DNA of 31,002 nucleotides from H111-94 sp034436045 (GCA_034436045.1 DAOTVZ010000063.1:1-31002); one strand, 5' to 3'; shown: positions 15,576-24,182, counted from the stretch's first letter. Translations and numbers: made by a program. The notes: generated from the sequence alone by a model not told the origin.

Positions 15576-16541
15576 ATGAGCCGCCGAACCACGATTTTCT
15601 TCGCCACCGATATTCATGGGTCGGAACGCTGCTTTATGAAATTCATCAATGCTGCGAAATTTTACCAGGCGAATGTCCTCATTCTTGGTGGGGATATTAC
15701 TGGTAAGGCGCTGGTACCCATCGTGCGCCAGCCCGGTTCACAGGCTGACTGCTACCGTGCGACGTTTCTCGGTGAGATGGTAACGCTTGATTCTGAAGAG
15801 GCGCTGACTGCTTTTGAGCGAAAGGTACGTCATGCGGGAGCATATCCCTACCGTACAACGCCTGAGGAGCTAGCTATCATGGAAACTGACCGCACATTTG
15901 TTGATAAGCTCTTCACACGTTTGATGGTTGAGAGTGTGCAACGCTGGTGTGAGATAGCCGAGGAGCGGTTGGGCGGAAGCGCTGTGCGCTGCTTTATTGA
16001 TGCTGGCAACGATGACGAACCGGAAATAGTTGATGTTCTCAAGCGTGCCTCCTATGTCGAAATGCCAGAGGGGCATGTTGTTATGATTGATGATGAACAT
16101 GAGATGATCAGTGCGGGTTTTGCCAATACTACTCCCTGGCATGCGCCACGAGATATCCCAGATGAAGAGCTTGGGATGTTTATAGAAGGGATGGCAAACC
16201 AGCTACACGCTCCCGAACGGGCCATTTTCAATCTTCATGTCCCTCCTTATGCAAGTGGGCTGGACACGGCTCCCTTGCTTGATGCCAATCTGAAACCCCT
16301 CGTTGTTGCCGGAGATGTGGCGACCGGCCCTGTCGGCAGCAGGGCAGTACGCGCAGCCATCGAACGCTACCAACCGCTCCTCTCCCTGCATGGACATGTT
16401 CACGAGTCGCGTGCAGTAAGCAAGTTGGGCCGGACAGTATGCATCAATCCAGGAAGCGAGTATGGAGATGGGAATTTACGTGCTGTACTGGTTAATCTGA
16501 AGGGGAACAAACTCATCAATTATCAACTCATTACGGGATGA
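15576..16541 (+). CDS. Calcineurin-like metallophosphoesterase
   Basis: A 321-residue cytosolic dinuclear-metal phosphoesterase. The five metal motifs are visible: DIHG near the N-terminus, GGDITGK, GNDDE (a variant of GNHD/E), a later NLHVPP, and HGHVHE at the end. The start ATG at 15576 follows GGAGAGG; the longer in-frame start at 15519 would overlap the SDR gene and lacks such a site. It is the last gene of the cluster. A phosphatase at the end of a kinase-based pathway may remove phosphate from a dead-end or final intermediate, or act on a cyclic phosphate; this is inference. The insert between the second and third motifs is long. Confidence 0.88.
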   Translation: MSRRTTIFFATDIHGSERCFMKFINAAKFYQANVLILGGDITGKALVPIVRQPGSQADCYRATFLGEMVTLDSEEALTAFERKVRHAGAYPYRTTPEELAIMETDRTFVDKLFTRLMVESVQRWCEIAEERLGGSAVRCFIDAGNDDEPEIVDVLKRASYVEMPEGHVVMIDDEHEMISAGFANTTPWHAPRDIPDEELGMFIEGMANQLHAPERAIFNLHVPPYASGLDTAPLLDANLKPLVVAGDVATGPVGSRAVRAAIERYQPLLSLHGHVHESRAVSKLGRTVCINPGSEYGDGNLRAVLVNLKGNKLINYQLITG

Positions 16542-16574
16542 AGACGGATGAGATCATCTGCGGCAGCTTGTTCC

Positions 16575-16868
16575 TTATCCATTTTCCGGTTGCTCTCCTA
16601 TTTGCACAAGTGCTTCACGGAGCCACGGCGCAGCCTCCCGTATATCATGGAACGACCTGTCTCGCTGGGATAATATGACCTGTGAAGCGATATGCTGGTA
16701 ATATCGCTTCAGGAGAGGAATGGGAACCTGCCATATTAGCAATCCACTGGAGTGGGGAACCAGCGCTAGATATGTGGTTTCTGATGTCAGATATCTCCGC
16801 TCAACTATTGGCGGTGCTTCTTCCAGGTGGGGAGAGTCGTTACAGTTCAGGCCAGGGATTTTGAGCAT
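16575..16868 (-). CDS. Possible 97-residue protein downstream of a Gfo/Idh gene
   Basis: The frame from an ATG at 16868 gives MLKIPGLNCNDSPHLEEAPP, later RRYLTSETTYLALVPHSSG, LLIWQVPIPLLKRYYQHIAS and AAPWLREALVQIGEQPENG. Its composition is protein-like, with a hydrophobic middle and charged end. It overlaps the end of the upstream Gfo/Idh gene by 29 bases in another frame, and no ribosome site precedes the ATG. A perfect hairpin falls inside it. It may be a C-terminal remnant of a lost gene. I do not recognise it. Confidence 0.35.
   Translation of the reverse strand: MLKIPGLNCNDSPHLEEAPPIVERRYLTSETTYLALVPHSSGLLIWQVPIPLLKRYYQHIASQVILSQRDRSFHDIREAAPWLREALVQIGEQPENG
16683..16711. other. Perfect 11-bp stem-loop
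   Basis: TGAAGCGATAT (16683-16693) and ATATCGCTTCA (16701-16711) are perfectly complementary around a 7-base loop. It lies between two convergent transcription units, inside the weak 97-residue frame. It has no T-run, so it is either a Rho-type or processing structure, or the end of a repeat. Confidence 0.45.
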
Positions 16869-17940
16869 CCAAAGGGGCAGGGCGTTCGCAGGTGCTGCTG
16901 AGCATGATATGTTTGCCTTCTTGAGAAGCTTCAAGCAATGACTGCATAATGTCCAGCACATGGTACGCCAGGTCACCGTTGGCTCGATGGGTGGTGCGGG
17001 TATGCATGGCGTAGGCCATATCAGCCAGGCCGATGCCGCGTGAATTTTTTGTATAGCCATGAGTGATAGTGACCTCCTGCCAGGAGGTATCATGGGCACC
17101 ACGGATATAGACAGGGCCACCGAAGGTGTTAGGGTCTGGTGCACTCAAGGAACCCTCTGTCCCGTAAATTTCGATGTGGGGGAGTTGATGGTGCCAGATA
17201 TCGAAGCTAGTAATCATCGTAGCGACGGCTCCGTTGGCGAAATCCAGGATGCCAGCAATATGGGTAGGTGTGTTGACGGTGATGCGGGTGCCGTTGAGTG
17301 GCTCGCTGGTGATGACACGTTCTGGGAAGGTGGTCTGGGCGGAGCTGGTAACGCGCTTGACTGGTCCCATCATGGCGATGAGGGCGGTGAGATAGTATGG
17401 CCCCATATCAAAAAGTGGGCCAGCGCCGGGCTGATAGAAGAAGTCCGGGTTGGGATGCCATCGTTCGGGGCCATGCCCCATCATAAAGGCGGTTGCTGCT
17501 ATTGGTTTGCCGATAGCACCCTCGTTAATTAGTTTAATGCAGGTTTGGAGGCCACCACCGAGGAAAGTATCGGGGGCACTGCCAACACGCAGTTGTTTCT
17601 CGCGGGCCAATTGCAGGAGAGCCTGTCCCTGGGTACGGTTGAGCGCGAGGGGTTTTTCTCCGTAGATAGATTTTCCGGCTTTAAGGGCGGCCATACCGAT
17701 CTCGGCATGGGCCGCCGGGATGGTGAGGTTGAGAACCACATCGATGTCTGGGTCGGCTAAAAGTTCTTCGCTGGTATATACTTTGGCGATATCGAAGCGC
17801 CTGGCCTGACTTAAGGCACGATCCATATCCAGATCAGAGCAAGCCACGATATCAAGAGTATCAAAGGTCTGGGGGGCCTGGAAATAAATGGAACTGATCT
17901 GGCCGCAACCAATAACGCCAACCCGTGTTTTTGCTTTCAT
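16840..17940 (-). CDS. Gfo/Idh/MocA family oxidoreductase
   Basis: A 366-residue NAD(P)-dependent dehydrogenase. The N-terminal Rossmann motif is GVIGCGQISSIYFQ, followed by the NLTIPAAHAEIGMAALKAGKSIYGEKPLA block, whose GEKP carries the conserved Lys. The C-terminal domain includes GPLFDMGPYYLTALI, where family members have their catalytic His/Tyr region, and a dimer-forming sheet. The ATG has GAGGAG about 5 bases upstream. It is divergent from the next Gfo/Idh gene across a region with two palindromes, which suggests joint control. The substrate is unknown. Confidence 0.92.
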   Translation of the reverse strand: MKAKTRVGVIGCGQISSIYFQAPQTFDTLDIVACSDLDMDRALSQARRFDIAKVYTSEELLADPDIDVVLNLTIPAAHAEIGMAALKAGKSIYGEKPLALNRTQGQALLQLAREKQLRVGSAPDTFLGGGLQTCIKLINEGAIGKPIAATAFMMGHGPERWHPNPDFFYQPGAGPLFDMGPYYLTALIAMMGPVKRVTSSAQTTFPERVITSEPLNGTRITVNTPTHIAGILDFANGAVATMITSFDIWHHQLPHIEIYGTEGSLSAPDPNTFGGPVYIRGAHDTSWQEVTITHGYTKNSRGIGLADMAYAMHTRTTHRANGDLAYHVLDIMQSLLEASQEGKHIMLSSTCERPAPLDAQNPWPEL

Positions 17941-18009
17941 GTAACTCCTCGATTATGCTGCAGAGACTTCCATGCGTTTGCGTGGAGCAAAGATTCAAGC
18001 ATTGAACCC

Positions 18010-18059
18010 TTGTATTAGTATACAACATTATCCATAGCGATCTTTCTGGAAACGTTTCC
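18010..18059. promoter_or_regulatory. Two operator-like palindromes between divergent Gfo/Idh genes
   Basis: GGAAACGTTTCC (18048-18059) is a perfect 12-bp palindrome with the central CG typical of LacI-family operators, and it resembles catabolite-response elements. TTGTATTAGTATACAA (18010-18025) has perfect 6-bp arms around a 4-base spacer, a layout seen for GntR- or TetR-type operators. Both lie between the two divergent start codons (17940 and 18160). No regulator gene is adjacent, so the protein must be encoded elsewhere. Confidence 0.55.
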
Positions 18060-18159
18060 TTGCTCTTTGGAGTGGAGATAGGATACACTGAATGAAGGTC
18101 ATAGTATGAAGTGTGACCTGAGATGAGGATGAGATTGGACCTTGAGAAGGAGTTGAGCA

Positions 18160-19269
18160 TTGGCCGGATATGAGGAACAGGTGACACATCCGATCCGTGT
18201 AGGCGTGATCGGGCTGGGTTTTGGTGGCGAAACGCATCTGAAGAACTATCGACAACTGCCGAATGTGGAGGTAGTGGCGCTGGCGGGCCTGGAAGAGGAC
18301 AGGCTGGCGCTACTTGGTACGAGCTACAACGTGCCTCACTTGTATCGTGAGTATGGTGATCTACTGCGGCGTGAAGATCTGGATGCTGTGAGTGTTTGTG
18401 TACCGAATTATTTGCACGCGCCTATTGCGATTGCAGCTCTGGAGCGTGGAATGCATGTTTTATGTGAAAAGCCTCTGGCGCGTAATAGTCGGGAGGCGAT
18501 GGAGATGGTGGAGGCGGCGGCGAGAGCGAATCGGATATTGCAGGTAGTGTTCAATCATCGTATGCGTGAGGATGTGCGTGTTCTCAAACAGGTGATAGAT
18601 GAAGGGATGTTGGGGCACATTTATTATGCAAAGGCTAGCTGGATGCGCAGGACTGGCATTCCAGGACGAGGCTCGTGGTTTGTGAATAAGGGGTTGTCTG
18701 GTGGAGGCCCATTGATCGATCTGGGTGTGCATGTGCTGGATATGGCGCTTTATCTGCTGGGAGAACCGGAGGTGATAACTGCCTCGGCTTCCACTTATAA
18801 TGAATTAGGCAAGGTGGGGCGCGGTGTAGATAAAGGGGCCAGAAAGTTCGGTACAGGCAGTATTTTTGAGGTAGAAGATATAGGGATAGCTTTTTTACGG
18901 CTTTCGACTGGTGGGACATTGTTTTTAGAAACGAGTTGGGCGATATATGGTGATGCTAGCGATGATTTTGGCGTGATATTGTATGGGACAAATGGTGGTG
19001 CGGAGATTAAGGTGCATAACTATAGCTTTGAGGACACACTACGTATCTTTATTGATGTTGCGGACGCGCCTGCTACGCTTCAACCACGGCTGACCAAAGG
19101 TGAGGGCCATGCGGCTGTGGTGCGCGGCTTTATCGAGGCTGTTCGTGATGGGAACTGGTCACAGTATACCGGGCGGGAGGGTTTACGGCGCACGCAGATT
19201 ATTGATGCTTGCTATGTATCGGCGTTGCAGGGTAGAGAGGTGCTACTAAGCGAGATTGATAAGGCATAG
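18160..19269 (+). CDS. Gfo/Idh/MocA family oxidoreductase
   Basis: A 369-residue NAD(P)-dependent dehydrogenase. The Rossmann motif is GVIGLGFGGETHLKNY, followed by VPNYLHAPIAIAALERG and CEKPLARN. The C-terminal part has GGGPLIDLGVHVLDMALYLLG, with the conserved D-x-G-x-H pattern of the family. I accept a TTG start at 18160 because AAGGAG lies seven bases upstream; a GTG start at 18181 is possible. It is divergent from another member of the family and ends in a long bidirectional terminator. It is closer in motif to the first paralogue at the left end (NYLH) than to its divergent neighbour. Confidence 0.92.
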   Translation: MAGYEEQVTHPIRVGVIGLGFGGETHLKNYRQLPNVEVVALAGLEEDRLALLGTSYNVPHLYREYGDLLRREDLDAVSVCVPNYLHAPIAIAALERGMHVLCEKPLARNSREAMEMVEAAARANRILQVVFNHRMREDVRVLKQVIDEGMLGHIYYAKASWMRRTGIPGRGSWFVNKGLSGGGPLIDLGVHVLDMALYLLGEPEVITASASTYNELGKVGRGVDKGARKFGTGSIFEVEDIGIAFLRLSTGGTLFLETSWAIYGDASDDFGVILYGTNGGAEIKVHNYSFEDTLRIFIDVADAPATLQPRLTKGEGHAAVVRGFIEAVRDGNWSQYTGREGLRRTQIIDACYVSALQGREVLLSEIDKA

Positions 19270-19273
19270 CAAC

Positions 19274-19324
19274 AAAGGAAAAAGGAGAGAACGCCTACCC
19301 GCGCCGTTCTCTCCTTTTTCCTTT
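19274..19324. terminator. Bidirectional rho-independent terminator, 20-bp stem
   Basis: A perfect 20-bp inverted repeat (19274-19293 with 19305-19324; core GGAGAGAACG/CGTTCTCTCC) with an 11-base loop. The stem is A-rich outside on the left and T-rich outside on the right, so it can terminate transcription from both directions. It lies between convergent genes and overlaps the stop codon of the minus-strand gene. Confidence 0.88.
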
Positions 19325-19838
19325 ATGGTTGCGTGTAGAGTTGGCTGAGCGCGGCTCTCATCTGTGTGAGATGAGCGGTTAAGTGATCTGTAATAAATTC
19401 TCTAATAAACCAGCCGAGAGTTTGGGGACCAAATTTAACGTGGTGGCCGGTCAGTTCAAGATCGCCGTCGCGTAAACTATCGATAACCTGGATAAGTTGC
19501 TGGTAGCTCTCAGGTAGCTCAGTGCGCATCTGGTCGAGTGTGTCATGGGCATGCTGGTTGATGGCGTCGAGTCGTCCTTCATGCTGCTGTGTACGTCCAA
19601 AATTTCTACCAGGTTGGGCGACCAGTTGTGCAACTTCGTGACCCCAATAGGACATAAATTCGGCAACGTGAGCTAGGCTCTGCATTAATGTCCACTCCTG
19701 GGGTGCAGGTTCACGATAGAGAAGTTCGGGGTTGAGATGAGAAAGTTGTGTTTCAATTAATTCATTTAATTCATGGTAAGAGGATTCGATACTGGCACAA
19801 ATCGCGGCGACGCGAGGGTTCTCTGTTGTTCTGGCCAA
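19323..19838 (-). CDS. DinB superfamily protein
   Basis: A 171-residue cytosolic four-helix-bundle protein of the DinB/YfiT-like superfamily. Typical features are the first long helix (SSYHELNELIETQL), EWTLMQSLAHVAEFM with a conserved His, and the C-terminal DHLTAHLTQMRAAL with two His residues; together the three His usually bind a metal such as nickel or zinc. The start is TTG at 19838, six bases after AGGAGG. Many members are thiol transferases or of unknown function. It follows the aldo/keto reductase by 111 bases on the same strand, so co-transcription is possible. Confidence 0.82.
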   Translation of the reverse strand: MARTTENPRVAAICASIESSYHELNELIETQLSHLNPELLYREPAPQEWTLMQSLAHVAEFMSYWGHEVAQLVAQPGRNFGRTQQHEGRLDAINQHAHDTLDQMRTELPESYQQLIQVIDSLRDGDLELTGHHVKFGPQTLGWFIREFITDHLTAHLTQMRAALSQLYTQP

Positions 19839-19949
19839 GATGTACCTCCTTGCAGGGTAACTAACGTTGCTTTGTACGTCTATGTTTTATTATATGTCGG
19901 CCTAACGAAAAATCCCACAAGCCCTGTAATAAGTTGTCTGGCAAGCAGG

Positions 19950-20972
19950 CTAGTCGTGTGGGGGCAACAGGGTGATCTCATCAATAGCTTTGAGTTCTTC
20001 TTGACTGAAGGGTGGGGCCTGGAGCGCGGCCACATTTTCTTCAATCTGTCTCACTTTGGAGGCTCCGATAAGGACGCTGGTGATCTCTGAGCGGCGTAGG
20101 AGCCAGGAGAGTGCCATCTGAGCCAGTGTCTGACCACGTTCTTGTGCGATAGCATTGAGACGACGTACTTTGCTCAAGGTATCGTCGGTAAGAATTCTTT
20201 CTCGGCTGTTTTCATCCCACCAAGCAGCAGCGCGCGAGTCGGAAGGAATGTTTTCGCCGAGATATTTATCGGAGAGCAGGCCCTGTGCTAAGGGGCTAAA
20301 GGCAATAACGCCGGTACCAGTGCGTTTTGTGTGGTCAAGCAAATTATATTCGACACGGCGGTCAAGTAAGTTATAGCGAGCCTGGTGGATGAGAATGGGA
20401 GTTAAATGCATTTGCTGAGCCACCTGCACGGCTTGTTCAAACTGGGCACCAGAGAAATTGCTAACACCGATATAGAGCGCCTTACCCTGACGGACGATCA
20501 GATCGAGAGTGGCCATTGTTTCTTCGAGAGGAGTTTCCGGGTCTGGACGATGAGCGTAGAAGATATCGACATAATCGAGTCCGAGCCGTTTGAGGGATTG
20601 ATCCAGACTGGCAATCAGATATTTTTTTGAGAGCCATTCGCCGTATGGACCGGGCCACATATAGTAACCGGCTTTGGTGGAAATAATAAGTTCGTCACGG
20701 GGCATATCCTTGAGGATCGTGCCGACAACGGTTTCTGCATTGCCGGGCGGACGCCCATAGTTATTGGCCAGATCGAAATGGGTGATACCCAGGTCGAAGG
20801 CGCGATAGAGGCATGAGCGCGCGACTTCTGCGCCGCGATAGCCGCCGAAGGTTTCCCATGCTCCTAAGGAAATTGCTGGTAGTTTGAGGCCAGAATTTCC
20901 ACATCGGCGGTAGAGCATCTGCTGATAGCGGTCCTGTGCGAAGTTTTCAGCGTGTGGATTAGGATTGGACAT
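19950..20972 (-). CDS. Aldo/keto reductase (YghZ-like)
   Basis: A 340-residue NADPH-dependent reductase of aldehydes and ketones. The catalytic tetrad is visible: Asp67 (FDLANNYG), Tyr72, Lys100 (STKAGY) and His141 (YAHRPD). The N-terminus MLYRRCGNSGLKLPAISLG is typical of the YghZ/Kv-beta-like branch, which includes L-glyceraldehyde 3-phosphate reductases. The C-terminal VLIGASKVRQIEENVAAL forms the cofactor-binding part. A GGTAGC-like site is poor, but the ATG at 20972 fits the family length. Biological substrate unknown. Confidence 0.93.
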   Translation of the reverse strand: MSNPNPHAENFAQDRYQQMLYRRCGNSGLKLPAISLGAWETFGGYRGAEVARSCLYRAFDLGITHFDLANNYGRPPGNAETVVGTILKDMPRDELIISTKAGYYMWPGPYGEWLSKKYLIASLDQSLKRLGLDYVDIFYAHRPDPETPLEETMATLDLIVRQGKALYIGVSNFSGAQFEQAVQVAQQMHLTPILIHQARYNLLDRRVEYNLLDHTKRTGTGVIAFSPLAQGLLSDKYLGENIPSDSRAAAWWDENSRERILTDDTLSKVRRLNAIAQERGQTLAQMALSWLLRRSEITSVLIGASKVRQIEENVAALQAPPFSQEELKAIDEITLLPPHD

Positions 20973-21049
20973 AGCAAGCTACCTTTCTGTCTGCTGTAAA
21001 GCAAAGTTTTTTGCTACTCTACTATAACACATGTATGTTGGGGAGCGCG

Positions 21050-21991
21050 TTAGTGTTTTCCCTCTCGCACAAGATGCACAAAAATGCCGAGCTGATAGGC
21101 CAGTTTACCGAGCAGCATGAAGGGGGCGTAGAGCAGAACGTGGGGAGTACTACGCACATTGAGCAGGACAAGGCGTACCGTTGCCAGGAGAGCAAATACG
21201 GGGATGCAGCCTAGATAGAGGGTAGGGGTATGCAGATGGGTAAGGCAGACCTGTTGCCAGTGAGCGCTGGAGAAGGAGCTATTGGAGTGCAAGCCTTTCC
21301 ACCGACCATGCTGATAATTGTAGTGGAGAAAGTGCCGCAGGTTCTGCCGTCCATGGTGATGGCGAACGATAATAGCAGGTTGGTAGAGGGTGCGATAGCC
21401 TGCTTGTTGCACGCGGGCGCATAACTCCATATCTTCTCCTGAACGCATTTCCGCATCAAAACCTCCTATCTGTTCGAAGAGTCTACGCCTGATGCCCATA
21501 CTGGCGGATGCCACAGCGATCTCCCGCGTCACAGGGGGCTGATAGGCCCCGAAATTAGTGAAATCGTGACATCGAGCAAAGAAACGCGGCGAGACGCCCT
21601 GGATGCGCGCTCCCACGATGCCCACCCGTGGCTCTGCTAATGCCCGGACGTTGCGTTCTACCCAGTCCTGTGCTACCAGGCAATCATCGTCCAGGAACAG
21701 GAGCACGGTTCCTTGTGCGTGGGAGGCACCTGTATTGCGCGCTCGCCCTGGTTCCCTGGTTATCTCACAATCCACTACGTGTACTGGCCGCTGTTGCTGT
21801 AACGCTGTCACGCCTGTTCCGACAAGTATAATTTCTATATGTCCATCATAGTGTTGTGTGAGCAGAGTAGCCAGGGTGGCCTGTACCTGTGTAGGACGGG
21901 TGGTTGGTATGATAATACTGACACTGGGGGATGTGACGCTTCTTTCCGACCATGGCTCTTCTTCACGCTGATTCCTCGTTCCAATCTCCAT
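21050..21991 (-). CDS. Family 2 glycosyltransferase with C-terminal membrane segments
   Basis: A 313-residue glycosyltransferase of the GT-A fold. The start SVSIIIPTTRPTQVQATLATL, the GRARNTGASHAQG stretch and the metal/nucleotide motif FLDDDCL (acidic residues at 101-103) are typical. The acceptor-side acid occurs in MRSGEDMELCARVQQAGY. Two hydrophobic segments near the C-terminus (about residues 250-300) suggest membrane attachment. The ATG follows AGGAGAG. It stands alone next to the IS-rich region; the sugar and acceptor cannot be told, but polysaccharide or glycolipid synthesis is likely. Confidence 0.88.
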   Translation of the reverse strand: MEIGTRNQREEEPWSERSVTSPSVSIIIPTTRPTQVQATLATLLTQHYDGHIEIILVGTGVTALQQQRPVHVVDCEITREPGRARNTGASHAQGTVLLFLDDDCLVAQDWVERNVRALAEPRVGIVGARIQGVSPRFFARCHDFTNFGAYQPPVTREIAVASASMGIRRRLFEQIGGFDAEMRSGEDMELCARVQQAGYRTLYQPAIIVRHHHGRQNLRHFLHYNYQHGRWKGLHSNSSFSSAHWQQVCLTHLHTPTLYLGCIPVFALLATVRLVLLNVRSTPHVLLYAPFMLLGKLAYQLGIFVHLVREGKH

Positions 21992-22178
21992 TAGTCTTCT
22001 CTCCTTTCCCTTACGATGTTCCCTTATCCCTGTTTTCTCAGCATATCATATGCACTTCTATCTGCCTAGTGCACTCTCAAGAGACCCAGGGCTTTCCCAT
22101 TCTAGCAAGTGGTCTTGACCCAGAAAACTGGAGCAGGTAAACTTGAAGAAGTGGACTGCCACGGAGAGGGAAAAGACC

Positions 22179-22475
22179 ATGCAGAAGACCCAGAGAACTT
22201 TTACACGAGAATTCAAAGGAGAAGCCGTTCAACTAGCCAAAACCAGCGATAAACCCTTAGCGCAGATTGCACGGGATCTGGGGATTGCGGACAGTACATT
22301 GCACCATTGGTGTAAGCTGTTCTCGGAACACGGGGAGCAGGCCTTTCCTGGCAGTGGGTATCAAATGCTCCAAGAGGAGGAACTTCGTCGTCTCAAGCGA
22401 GAGAATGAATTACTGCGGCAGGAGCGTGATATCATAAAAAAAGCTATCGGCATCTTTTCGAGCAGCCAAGTGTAA
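22179..22475 (+). CDS. IS3 family transposase OrfA
   Basis: A 98-residue DNA-binding protein with a helix-turn-helix (residues about 8-45: FTREFKGEAVQLAKTSDKPL, then IARDLGIADSTLHHW) and a leucine-zipper-like coiled coil (EEELRRLKRENELLRQERDIIKK). This is the standard OrfA of IS3 elements, also called InsE-type. The ATG at 22179 follows GAGG by 9-10 bases; a longer TTG start at 22143 is possible. An A7G run near the end would allow a -1 frameshift. It looks intact, but its partner orfB is broken. Confidence 0.88.
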   Translation: MQKTQRTFTREFKGEAVQLAKTSDKPLAQIARDLGIADSTLHHWCKLFSEHGEQAFPGSGYQMLQEEELRRLKRENELLRQERDIIKKAIGIFSSSQV

Positions 22476-22925
22476 CCTTTCAATTCATTGCCGAGCACTG
22501 CCAGGAGTAGCCGATCCGCTTGCTATGTCAGGTATTGGATGTCTCGGAGAGTGGCTATTATGCCTGCCTGGAAACACCGCGAGGTGTCCCAGCATGCACG
22601 AGAAGATGCCAGGCTCGCCGCTACTATTCAGCAGATCTACCAGGAGCATCGCCAGGTCTACGGCTCTCCACGCATCATGCGATCCTCAAAGCGCGAGGCG
22701 TACACACCTCACGCAAGTGGGTTGCGCGGTTGATGCATGAGCTGGGCATCAGTGCCGCTGTCAAGCGGACGCGCAAACCGACGACGAGCAGCGATCTGCA
22801 GGCTCGCTTTGCGCCCAACACACTCAAGCGGGACTTTGCTGCTGAACTCCCCAATGTGAAGTGGGTCACCGATACCAATGCGGTGGAGACTGCCGAAGGG
22901 TGGTTGTACGTGGCGGCCATTTTCT
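22476..22925 (+). pseudogene. IS3 family transposase OrfB, frameshifted and truncated
   Basis: The frame minus one to orfA reads FIAEHCQE, a TAG stop (22508-22510), then PIRLLCQVLDVSESGYYAC. The reading must change frame to give HAREDARLAATIQQIYQEH and VYGSPRI, and change back for LKARGVHTSRKWVARLMHEL. It then continues to LPNVKWVTDTNAVETAEGWL, which holds the first catalytic Asp of the DDE integrase domain. The normal DITYI near that Asp reads DTNAV. Similarity stops soon after, so the second Asp and the Glu are absent. It is not functional. Confidence 0.85.
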
Positions 22926-24182
22926 GGGGCAATTCCACGAAATCAGCCCAGAACAGGCTGAGAGATTTTCGGCAGGCGGAGGTAACGTATGGATACGAAT
23001 ATCTTGGCCCTTTGGGCAATTTTGCTCGGTGGGGCAACCGTGCACCCATGTCGAAACCGCCTCGAAAAAGTTGCTCCAGGCTTTCCTCAAAAATCATTAT
23101 GCGGTTCCTCAACCAAAACGGGCTGCTGCGGTATATGCACTCTACCGCGAAGAATGCCTCAAGCAGAAGATTTCGCCAGTGAGTTTGGCGACGTTTTATC
23201 GTGAACGGAAGCAGTTCACCACGCCAGAGGTAACAGTTGCACGGCGCGGCAAGCGTGCCGCTTACCAAGAACGGCCCTGGTTTTTCTATTTGGATCAGAC
23301 CAGGCCACGACATGGAGAACGTCCCTTTGCCATCGCCCATTTAGATCATACCCAGCTTGATATTGCGCTGGTACCTTCTATTACCGGAAAGCCCTTGGCG
23401 CGGCCCTGGCTCACGTTTCTGACGGATGCTACAGTCGCCGTATCCTGGCTGCCCATGTCAGTTATGAGGAACCCAGTTATCGCTCTGCCATGATGGCTTT
23501 TCGCCTCTGCGTTCAGCGTTATGGACGGTTGCCGCAAGAACTCGTGGTCGATCATGGTTCTGACTTTGAAAGTGTCTATTTTGAAGCCCTGCTCGCGCAA
23601 TGTTTTATCACGAAAATTGAACGTCCTGCCGCAGGGCCGCATGCAGGGGCAGTGATTGAGTGCCTCTTCGGAAAAACGCAGACGGATTTCATCCAGCAGC
23701 TCCGTGGCAATACGCAGGCAAGCAGAATTCCACGCCAGATGACCCGCGAAGTAGATCCAAGACGCCTCGCGGTCTGGACGCTAGAGCGGCTCACCATGCA
23801 TCTGCGCGACTATGTGCATGAGTACTATGACCAGATGGAACACGGTACGCTCTTCCAAAGCCCACGTGAAGCCTATGCCCAAAGCATGCAACTTGCGGGC
23901 GCTCGTGACCATCGCATTATTTCCTATTCAGAAGCCTTTCTGATGCCGACGCGGCCCACAACTCGTACAGGATTGGCGAAGATCAGCTCCAGCCGTGGGA
24001 TCACTGTCAATGGTCTCCAGTACTGGAATGAACGCATGCATGCTAAAGACATCGCAGACAGCTCTGTCCCTGTGCGCTTTGAGCCATATGACATGGGTAT
24101 CATCTATGCCTTTATTGATGGACAATGGCTTGAGTGTATTGCCGACAACTATGCCCAGGTGCATGGGCGTTCTGAATTGGAG
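22926..24182 (+). pseudogene. TnsB-like (Tn7-type, Mu-transposase family) transposase, frameshifted and truncated
   Basis: Recognisable from about 23040 in one frame (KKLLQAFLKNHYAVPQPKRA, ATFYRERKQF, TPRHGERPFAIAHLDHTQLD) up to TFLTDA at about 23427. It continues in another frame from 23430 (YSRRILAAHVSYEEPSYRSA, then ELVVDHGSDFESVYFE and VIECLFGKTQTDF). One base is missing from the Ala codon at 23428-23429. The DDE residues are the Asp of HLDH, the Asp of VVDHG and the Glu of VIECLFG. The C-terminal part ends at HGRSELEF, where a 106-bp repeat element starts; the N-terminal DNA-binding half is missing. No TnsA, TnsC or TniQ gene is near. Positions 22926-23037 hold no clear coding sequence. 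Confidence 0.8.

Larger units (their letters stand above)
22111..22925 (+). mobile_element. IS3 family insertion sequence, truncated at its right side
   Basis: Contains orfA and a decayed orfB, with an A7G slippery run (22436-22443) placed where IS3 elements shift by -1 from orfA into orfB; the orfB frame is indeed -1. The left end lies near the sequence CTTGACCCAGAAAACTGGAG (about 22113-22132), but I could not fix the exact border because the right end is missing. IS3 similarity stops at about 22925, where unrelated TnsB-element sequence begins. Confidence 0.75.

Noticed and set aside
16575..17144. Full 189-codon minus-strand frame
   Set aside because: Its first half is an out-of-frame shadow of the Gfo/Idh/MocA gene; only the last ~97 codons were kept as a weak candidate.
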